Assembly: GCF_026342435.1 (NCBI RefSeq)
Contig: NZ_JAPEMT010000005.1
Location: 372,001 to 436,000, forward strand
Source: Streptomyces sp. NBC_00237
GTDB taxonomy: Bacteria > Actinomycetota > Actinomycetes > Streptomycetales > Streptomycetaceae
Length of the DNA: 64,000 nt
Direction of reading: 5' to 3'
In this document: positions 58,149-64,000 of the stretch, one piece after another
How the letters are laid out: each line of letters opens with the position of its first letter
Numbering within the stretch: position 1 is the first letter of the stretch
Notes under the pieces: model-generated
What the model was told of the DNA's origin: nothing
The model's input: the letters and a program-made list of their open reading frames with translations, nothing else
Database searches by the model: none
Translations under genes and position numbers: made by a program

Positions 58149-58823
58149 ATGCCAGGAGGACGATTGACCCAGCAGGAGCGTCAGCGCATCTCCGCCGGAC
58201 TCGCCGACCGGCTCTCCTACGCCGAGATCGCCAGACGGCTCGACCGGCCGACCTCGACCGTCAGCCGGGAGGTCTCGCGCAACGGCGGTCCTGGCGCCTA
58301 CCGGCCTCAGCAGGCGCACCAGGACACGGTCAGGCGTGCCCGGCGCGGCACCCCGGCGCCCGCTCGTGGGGCCGGGGTGCCGGACGGCCCGGTGGAGGAG
58401 GAGATCATCGAGCTGGCGGTGCGGTCGGGGCTGCCGAGGATGACCGCGCGCGTCCACGTCGACCTGTTGCTGGCCGAGGACGGACGGCGCACCGCCGCCG
58501 AGCTGGTCCGCAGGCTGAAGGTCAGCCCGGCCTCCGTGTCGGTCGCCGTGAGCTTCCTGGTGGAGCAGGGGTACGTCCGGCGCGAACGCGATCCGCAGCG
58601 GCGGCGGGACGTGTACGTGGTCGACGACGAAGCCTGGTACCACTCGATCGTGATCAGCTCCCGGCAGATTCTCGCGTCGGCGCGGGCCGCGACGAGGACG
58701 GCGGAGGCGTTCGGGCCGGACACGCCCGTCGGGCAGCGGCTGGCCAAGGCGGGGGTGTTCCTGGAGCACGTCATCGAGGACATGGCGGCCTCCGCCGACC
58801 GCTGGCGCGGCCTGTTGAAGTGA
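58149..58823 (+). CDS. regulator with two helix-turn-helix domains (GbsR/MarR-like)
   Basis: 224 residues. An N-terminal resolvase/IS30-type HTH (AGLADRLSYAEIARRLDRPTSTVSREVSRN) is followed by a MarR/GbsR-type winged helix (VDLLLAEDGRRTAAELVRRLKVSPASVSVAVSFLVEQGYVRRERDP). It is leaderless. It probably controls the divergent P450 and itself. Confidence 0.88.
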   Translation: MPGGRLTQQERQRISAGLADRLSYAEIARRLDRPTSTVSREVSRNGGPGAYRPQQAHQDTVRRARRGTPAPARGAGVPDGPVEEEIIELAVRSGLPRMTARVHVDLLLAEDGRRTAAELVRRLKVSPASVSVAVSFLVEQGYVRRERDPQRRRDVYVVDDEAWYHSIVISSRQILASARAATRTAEAFGPDTPVGQRLAKAGVFLEHVIEDMAASADRWRGLLK

Positions 58824-58976
58824 ACCCGGGCGAGCAGAAGCCCCACCCCGCACGCACACCGCGCGTCAGCAACGCGTGAAGACGGGCGACCCGACCGGCA
58901 AGAAGCCGCTAGGGCAGCGGGCGGACGCCGCAAGGACGTCGAAGCTGGGCGGACGTGCCAGTGAAGGAGCCCGTCC

Positions 58977-60878
58977 ATGTCCGCCTCCCCCCTCTCCGAC
59001 TCCGTCCGCGCTTCCGCCCCCGTCGAAGGCCCCTCGGCCGCCGGTCGCGCGGAACCCCCCGATCCGTATCCGGCGGGGCGGCCCGACGCCGACCCGGTGT
59101 CCCGCCACAAGCTCACCGCCGTGACCGGTCTCGCCGCCCTCTCCCTGGACGCGATGGCGTCCGTGGCGTACGGGCCCGAGGCGATCGTCCTCGTGCTGGC
59201 CGCGGCAGGCGGCTACGGCCTCGGGTTCACGCTCCCCGTCACCCTGGGGATCGCCGCGCTGCTGGCCGTACTGGTCGCCTCGTACCGGCAGGTGATCGCC
59301 GCGTTCCCCGACGGCGGGGGGAGTTACGCGGTCGCCAAGACGTATCTGGGGGCGCGTACGAGTCTCGTCGCCGCCGCCTCCCTCGTCCTGGACTACGTGC
59401 TGAACGTGGCCGTCGCCGTGACCGCCGGAGTCGCCGCCCTCACCTCCGCCCTCCCCTCCCTCTACGACCAGCGAGTGGGGATCTGCCTGGCCGTCCTGGT
59501 CCTGGTGACGGGCGTCAACCTGCGCGGAATCGTCGACTCCGCACGGGCGTTCCTGGTGCCGACCGCCGTCTTCGTCGGCGCGATCCTGACCATGATCGTG
59601 GTGGGGCTCTTCCGGGACGCCCCGGCCTCCACCGAGGCCGCCGCGGGGCACGCCTCCGTGCTCGGGGACAACGCCACCACCGTCGGCGCCCTCCTCCTCC
59701 TGAAGGCGTTCGCGTCCGGCTGCTCCGCGCTCACCGGCGTCGAGGCCATCGCCAACGCCGTGCCCTCGTTCCGGGCCCCGGCCGCCCGCCGCGCCCAGCG
59801 TGCCGAGGTCGCCCTCGGGGCGCTGCTCGGCGTGATGCTCATCGGTCTCTCCGTACTGATCTCCCGCTTCGGCCTCCAGCCCGTCGAGGGCGTCACCGTC
59901 CTCGCCCAGCTCGCCGACGCCTCGCTCGGCCACAACTGGGCCTTCTACCTGGTCCAGTTCGCGACGATGATCCTGCTCGCGCTCTCCGCCAACACCTCCT
60001 TCGGCGGTCTGCCCGTACTTCTGGGGCTCCTCGCCCGCGACAACCACCTCCCGCACGTCTTCGGCCTCAAGGCCGACCGGCAGGTCCACCGGCACGGCGT
60101 CCTCACCCTCTCCGCCGTCTCCGCCGCCCTCCTGCTCTTCTCCGGCGGCGACACCAACACCCTCGTCCCGCTCTTCGCGATCGGCGTCTTCATCGGCTTC
60201 ACCGTCGCGCAGACCGGCATGGTCCTGCACTGGCGGACCGTGCGCGGACCACGCTGGGTCGGCAAGGCGCTCCTGAACGGCTTCGGCGCGTTGCTCACGG
60301 GGGTGAGCGCCGTCGTCGTCACCGCCACCAAGTTCCACGACGGGGCGTGGCTGATCGTCGTCGCGCTGCCGTTGCTGATGGTGCTGTTCGCGCAGGTGCA
60401 CCGGGCGTACGCGAAGATCGGCGCGCGGCTCGAAGTCGGCCGCGTTCCCCACGTGCCGTGCAGGCAGCGCTCGTTGGTGCTCGTCCCCGTCTCTTCGCTG
60501 ACCAGGCTCACGGGCGAGGCGCTGAGTGCGGCCGTCTCGCTCGGCGACGAGGTGCGCGCGGTCACCGTCTGCCACCCCGACCCCGAGGACCGGGCGCAGA
60601 CCGAGGCCCTGGAACGCGACTGGGCGCTGTGGAACCCCGGCGTCCCGCTGATCCGGCTCACCTCCGAGCGCCGTACGCTCGGCAGGCCCATCGCCGCGTA
60701 CGCGAACAAGCTGGCGGAGTCCGAGCCCGGCACCCGCATCACCGTCCTCGTCCCCGAGGCCGAACCCGCCCACCTCTGGCAGCGGCTGCTCCAGAACCAG
60801 CGCGGCGCGGTCGTCGCCCACGCCGTCCGCCGGGACACCGACGCGGTGATCTGCCGACTGCGCTTCCGCCTGGGCTGA
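58977..60878 (+). CDS. APC-superfamily permease (DUF-type amino-acid/potassium-like)
   Basis: 633 residues. A 45-residue soluble N-terminus, twelve helices (LAALSLDAMASVAYGPEA, FSGGDTNTLVPLFAIG) and a C-terminal cytoplasmic domain of about 150 residues (LVLVPVSSLTRLTGEALSAAVSLGDEVRAVTVCHPD) that resembles a USP-like domain. An amino-acid or K+-type transporter is likely. AAGGAG precedes the ATG. Confidence 0.85.
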   Translation: MSASPLSDSVRASAPVEGPSAAGRAEPPDPYPAGRPDADPVSRHKLTAVTGLAALSLDAMASVAYGPEAIVLVLAAAGGYGLGFTLPVTLGIAALLAVLVASYRQVIAAFPDGGGSYAVAKTYLGARTSLVAAASLVLDYVLNVAVAVTAGVAALTSALPSLYDQRVGICLAVLVLVTGVNLRGIVDSARAFLVPTAVFVGAILTMIVVGLFRDAPASTEAAAGHASVLGDNATTVGALLLLKAFASGCSALTGVEAIANAVPSFRAPAARRAQRAEVALGALLGVMLIGLSVLISRFGLQPVEGVTVLAQLADASLGHNWAFYLVQFATMILLALSANTSFGGLPVLLGLLARDNHLPHVFGLKADRQVHRHGVLTLSAVSAALLLFSGGDTNTLVPLFAIGVFIGFTVAQTGMVLHWRTVRGPRWVGKALLNGFGALLTGVSAVVVTATKFHDGAWLIVVALPLLMVLFAQVHRAYAKIGARLEVGRVPHVPCRQRSLVLVPVSSLTRLTGEALSAAVSLGDEVRAVTVCHPDPEDRAQTEALERDWALWNPGVPLIRLTSERRTLGRPIAAYANKLAESEPGTRITVLVPEAEPAHLWQRLLQNQRGAVVAHAVRRDTDAVICRLRFRLG

Positions 60879-60905
60879 ACCCGTCCCCGGCCCGGCATGC
60901 CGGAG

Positions 60906-60944
60906 GGGCGGCGTACCCCGACTCGTCGTCGGGGTACGCCGCCC
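60906..60944. terminator. strong bidirectional terminator
   Basis: A perfect 17-bp stem (60906-60922 with 60928-60944) around the loop TCGTC, between convergent genes. It is the strongest hairpin in the window. Confidence 0.9.
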
Positions 60945-60972
60945 TTCGGCGCGTGCGGAGGGCCTGCGAGTC

Positions 60973-61764
60973 CTACGAGGGGTCGCGGTCGAAGACCGAC
61001 TTGGACCAGAAGTAGCCGAGCACGGCCAGGCCCAGGCACCAGGCCACGGCCAGCCACCCGTTGTGGCCGATCTCGGTGCCGCGCAGCAGTCCGCGCAGCG
61101 TCTCGATGGCCGGGGTGAAGGGCTGGTACTCGGCGATCGGCTGGAACCAGCCCGGCATCGCGTCGACCGGGACGAAGGTGCTGGAGATCAGCGGCAGGAA
61201 GATCAGCGGCATCGCGTTGTTGCTGGCCGCCTCGGCGTTCGGGCTGATCAGGCCCATCCCGACCGCGATCCAGGTGAGCGCCAGGGCGAAGATGACGAGC
61301 AGTCCGAACGCCAGGAACCATTCCAGGACGGTGGCGTCCTTGGACCGGAACCCGATGGCCACGCCCACGGCACCCACGACGACCACGCTCATCACGCACT
61401 GGAGCACGCTGCCGACGACGTGCCCGATGAGGATCGACCCGCGGTGGATCGCCATCGTGCGGAAGCGGGCGATGATGCCCTCGGCCATGTCGGTGGAGAC
61501 GGACACCGCGCTGCCGATCGTGGTGCCGCCGATGGTCATCAGCAGGATGCCGGGGACGATGTACGCGATGTAGTCGGCGCGGTCCGCACCGGCACCGCCG
61601 ATGCCCGCGCTCAGCGCGTCGCCGAAGAGGTAGACGAACAGCAGCAGGAGCATGACCGGCGTGAGCAGCAGGTTCAGGGTGAGGGACGGGTAGCGGCGGG
61701 CGTGCAGGAGGTTGCGGCGCAGCATCGTGGACGAGTCGCGCACGGCGAGGGACAGGGAGCTCAT
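60973..61764 (-). CDS. ABC-2 type transporter permease (DrrB-like)
   Basis: 263 residues with six helices of the ABC-2 family, including the conserved NAEAASNNAMPLIFLPLISSTFVPVDAMPGW signature region of DrrB-type drug exporters. Its ATG overlaps the ATP-binding subunit stop by 4 nt (ATGA). Confidence 0.92.
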   Translation of the reverse strand: MSSLSLAVRDSSTMLRRNLLHARRYPSLTLNLLLTPVMLLLLFVYLFGDALSAGIGGAGADRADYIAYIVPGILLMTIGGTTIGSAVSVSTDMAEGIIARFRTMAIHRGSILIGHVVGSVLQCVMSVVVVGAVGVAIGFRSKDATVLEWFLAFGLLVIFALALTWIAVGMGLISPNAEAASNNAMPLIFLPLISSTFVPVDAMPGWFQPIAEYQPFTPAIETLRGLLRGTEIGHNGWLAVAWCLGLAVLGYFWSKSVFDRDPS

Positions 61765-62798
61765 CGCAGAGCCTCCTTCGGCTGGTTGGTCTGGTTGGGG
61801 ACGGTGGTGGTGGCGGTGGTGCCGGTGCCGCTGGTCAGGGCGAAGAAGACGTCGTCGAGGTCCGGGGTGTGCACGGTCAGCTCGTCGGCCTCGATGCCCG
61901 CGGAGTCGAGCCAGTCGAGGAGGGAGCGCAGCTCGCGCTGGCTTCCGTCGCTGGGGATCTGGAGCGACAGCGACTCGTCGTCACGGGTGGCCTCGTGCAG
62001 GGCGGTGGCCGCCGACCGGTAGGCGGCCGGATCGAAGAACCGGATCTTGACGTGGCCGCCGGGGATCATGCGCTTCAGCTCGTCGGCGGTGCCCTCGGCG
62101 GCGATCCTGCCGTCGTTCAGGACGGCGATGCGGTCGGCGAGTTCGTCGGCCTCCTCCAGGTACTGGGTGGTGAGGAAGACGGTGACGCCGCTGCTGACGA
62201 GTTCGCGGATGATGCCCCACATGTTGTGGCGGGAGCGGGGGTCGAGGCCGGTGGTCGGCTCGTCGAGGAAGATGATCCGCGGGCTCCCGACGAGGGTCAT
62301 GGCGATGTCGAGGCGCCGTTTCATGCCGCCGGAGTAGGTGGAGGCGGGCTTCTTCGCCGCGTCGGTGAGGTCGAAGCGGGCGAGGAGTTCGGCGGTGATC
62401 CGACGGCCCTCGCGGCGGGGAAGGTGGTGCAGGTCGGCCATGAGGAGCATGTTCTCCTCGCCGGTGATCAGTCCGTCGACCGCGGAGAACTGTCCGGTGA
62501 CGCCGATGGCGGCGCGGACGGCCTGGGGTGCGGTGGCGGTGTCGTGGCCCGCGATGTGGGCGTGGCCGCTGTCGGCGGTGACGAGGGTGGAGAGGATCTT
62601 GACGGCGGTGGTCTTGCCCGCGCCGTTGGGGCCGAGCAGGGCGAAGACGGTGCCGGTGGGGATGCGGAAGTCGATGCCGTCGAGGACGGTCTTGTCGCCG
62701 TACGACTTGCGCAGACCGCTGGCCGAGATGGCGGCCGGACTGTTCGGGGAAGGGCGCGCGTCGCCCTGAAGTGATGTGATCATGTCAGAGGAAGTCAT
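61761..62798 (-). CDS. ABC transporter ATP-binding protein (DrrA-like)
   Basis: 345 residues. Walker A LGPNGAGKTTAVKIL, signature STYSGGMKRRLDIAMTL, Walker B RIIFLDEPTTGLD and the H-loop region VFLTTQYLEEADEL. The C-terminal DUF4162 domain is typical of daunorubicin-resistance transporters. AAGGAG precedes ATG 62798. Substrate unknown. Confidence 0.94.
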   Translation of the reverse strand: MTSSDMITSLQGDARPSPNSPAAISASGLRKSYGDKTVLDGIDFRIPTGTVFALLGPNGAGKTTAVKILSTLVTADSGHAHIAGHDTATAPQAVRAAIGVTGQFSAVDGLITGEENMLLMADLHHLPRREGRRITAELLARFDLTDAAKKPASTYSGGMKRRLDIAMTLVGSPRIIFLDEPTTGLDPRSRHNMWGIIRELVSSGVTVFLTTQYLEEADELADRIAVLNDGRIAAEGTADELKRMIPGGHVKIRFFDPAAYRSAATALHEATRDDESLSLQIPSDGSQRELRSLLDWLDSAGIEADELTVHTPDLDDVFFALTSGTGTTATTTVPNQTNQPKEALR

Positions 62799-62818
62799 GT
62801 GTCTTCTCCTTCGAAGAC

Positions 62819-62879
62819 TGGGGTGACGGCTGGGGTGACGGCTGGGGTGAGGGTTGAGGTGATGTCTGGGGGCGACGGC
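62819..62879. repeat. 12-bp tandem repeat, 4-5 copies
   Basis: Units of TGGGGTGACGGC, two identical and then drifting, in the gap between the DUF4097 and ABC genes. Confidence 0.85.
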
Positions 62880-62884
62880 CGGGG

Positions 62885-63739
62885 TCAGACCTTGGCGCGG
62901 AGGACGGTGATGTTGCCGTGCTTGGTGCGGGCGCGGATCTTGACCGAGCTCTCGGTCCGCTCCGGCGGCTCGGACGAGGTGAGCGTGTTGCGCACCTGGC
63001 CGGAGCCCGCGTCCACGTCGAGCCACGTGGCCGTGCCCGCCCGGACGCCGACCTCTATGGCTCCGTAGTTGGTCTCCAACTGCACCGTTCCGCCCGCCAC
63101 TTCACCTATGCGGAGGGTGCCGTGCGCGCTGACGGCGGAGACCGAGTCTTCGGCGCGCGTGATGTCGACGTCGCCGAGGGCGTTGCGCACCCGCAGCTCA
63201 CCCGTTGCTGCGCCGACGCTCGTGGTGCCGTGCGAGTTCTTCAGGGTGGCTGGTCCGTCGATGAGGCCGACGCGTACGCTGCCCGAGCTGGTGGTGATCT
63301 CGGCCCTGCCCTCGACCCGCTCCACGGAGATCGAGCCGTGCGACGCGGTGAGGTCCAGCGGTCCTGTCGTGTCGAAGCGGACGTCGCCGGACGAGGTCTT
63401 CACGCGGACCTCGCCGAGCCTGCCCTCTCCGAGCACCTGGGTCCAGGTGCCCGTCAGGTCGACGTGGGAGCCCGTGGGCAGTTCGACCGTCACGTCCACC
63501 GTGCCGACGCGGCCGATGCTGAGGCCGAGCAGGTTGGGCTTGGGCGTCCTGATGGTCAGTGTGCCGTTCGTGTACGTGACCTCGGTCTGCTCGGCGGCCC
63601 GCACGTCCTGGTCCTTCTTCGGGTTGCGGGGCGTCACCCCGACGACGGTGTCCGGGCGGTCCGTCGCGGTGAACTGGATGGAACCGGCTTCCACGCGTGC
63701 CGTGGTCGAGATCGCTGCGGGAGTGTCGAAAGAAGGCAT
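62885..63739 (-). CDS. DUF4097-family beta-strand repeat protein
   Basis: 284 residues of repeated short beta strands (VRVKTSSGDVRFDTTGPLDLTASHGSISVERVEG, AEITTSSGSVRVG). No membrane helix or signal peptide. Function unknown; the pairing with HicB-like and DrrAB-like genes recurs in Streptomyces. AGAGGACG precedes the ATG. Confidence 0.88.
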   Translation of the reverse strand: MPSFDTPAAISTTARVEAGSIQFTATDRPDTVVGVTPRNPKKDQDVRAAEQTEVTYTNGTLTIRTPKPNLLGLSIGRVGTVDVTVELPTGSHVDLTGTWTQVLGEGRLGEVRVKTSSGDVRFDTTGPLDLTASHGSISVERVEGRAEITTSSGSVRVGLIDGPATLKNSHGTTSVGAATGELRVRNALGDVDITRAEDSVSAVSAHGTLRIGEVAGGTVQLETNYGAIEVGVRAGTATWLDVDAGSGQVRNTLTSSEPPERTESSVKIRARTKHGNITVLRAKV

Positions 63740-63875
63740 GGCTGATCCGTCCTCTTGGGTCTCGGGAGCGTTTCCGCTGGTGGGGCGCGGTGTGGGTGGC
63801 GTGGTGCGAGTGGAGCAAGCGCTGGCGGCCGGAGCCGTAGGGGCGTCGTACGGGAGCCCTGCGGTCGCGGAGCGG

Positions 63876-64000
63876 CTAGCGCGCCCAGCCCGTGTAGGCG
63901 GTGCCCATGGTCTGGCTCTTCTCCGTCCTGCGCGGGCGGGTGTCGCTGTCGAGCGCCGTCGTGACGGCGCGTATGAGCCACGCGTTGACCGACAGGCCCT
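63876..64000 (-). CDS. HicB-like protein, 3' end
   Basis: The stop codon is at 63876-63878; the gene runs off the window. The visible 40 codons read EGLSVNAWLIRAVTTALDS and end TGWAR. The first part is the ribbon-helix-helix signature of HicB-family antitoxin-like proteins. It is probably co-transcribed with DUF4097, 136 nt downstream, so it is more likely a regulator than part of a toxin-antitoxin pair. Confidence 0.75.
   Translation of the reverse strand, partial: GLSVNAWLIRAVTTALDSDTRPRRTEKSQTMGTAYTGWAR

Noticed and set aside
63876..64000. Toxin-antitoxin module
   Set aside because: The visible end is HicB-like, but no HicA-type toxin frame is seen downstream, and the DUF4097/ABC context fits a regulatory or membrane-stress role better.

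Overview
The window is a very GC-rich, gene-dense stretch of a Streptomyces-type chromosome. The evidence is lineage-typical content: mycothiol-dependent maleylpyruvate isomerase-like proteins, DUF6986, DUF6643- and DUF6332-like proteins, a HicB-like/DUF4097 pair, GTG starts, divergent regulator pairs, and many -10 hexamers only 6-7 nt upstream of a start codon, which points to leaderless mRNAs. I saw no rRNA, tRNA, CRISPR array, integrase or intact insertion sequence.

Layout. 0-7 kb: threonine aldolase (cut by the window edge), a PlsC acyltransferase, a thioredoxin-like protein, a flavin reductase behind a previously unlisted 26-codon cysteine-type leader peptide, the electron-transfer flavoprotein pair, and a DUF6986 aldolase-like protein. 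7-20 kb: membrane Ser/Thr kinase; a LacI regulator divergent from a ROK kinase with a palindromic operator between them; a coupled cupin-SDR pair; a TmrB-like/NUDIX fusion; an MBL hydrolase; an M20 dipeptidase; a geranylgeranyl-reductase-like flavoprotein; and a TetR regulator divergent from a Ddn-like oxidoreductase with several operator copies. 20-39 kb: a DesK/NarL-type two-component pair, an MFS/ROK divergent pair sharing an operator, a cysteine synthase/desulfhydrase-type enzyme, a DeoR regulator, an 808-residue membrane protein with a lipase-like serine motif, a beta-helix/AAA ATPase fusion, a MOSC protein and small membrane proteins.

39.4-44.3 kb is the most unusual part. A tiny HTH gene with a near-consensus leaderless promoter lies before a translationally coupled operon: MoxR-type AAA ATPase, DUF2201-like metallopeptidase/VWA protein, and a protein made of 13-residue helical repeats. 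Directly behind it is a gene graveyard of four truncated, frame-shifted pieces. They look like a radical-SAM C-terminus carrying a TTA codon, a TauD/TfdA N-terminus, an MFS middle part and a thioesterase C-terminus, and are best read as the remnant of a collapsed natural-product gene cluster.

44-64 kb: a double TerD-domain protein, an HpnB-like glycosyltransferase, an Asp/Glu racemase-like protein, an O-antigen-ligase-like protein divergent from apolipoprotein N-acyltransferase, a NUDIX hydrolase, the dhaKLM dihydroxyacetone kinase operon, a DUF2461 remnant whose frame is broken inside a tetranucleotide repeat, an ArsR-MFS operon with a 13-bp-arm operator, a cytochrome P450 divergent from a two-HTH regulator, an APC permease, and a HicB-like - DUF4097 - DrrAB-type ABC transporter group. 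Several short tandem repeats (4, 12, 14 and 16 bp units) and two copies of a dispersed intergenic repeat are also present.
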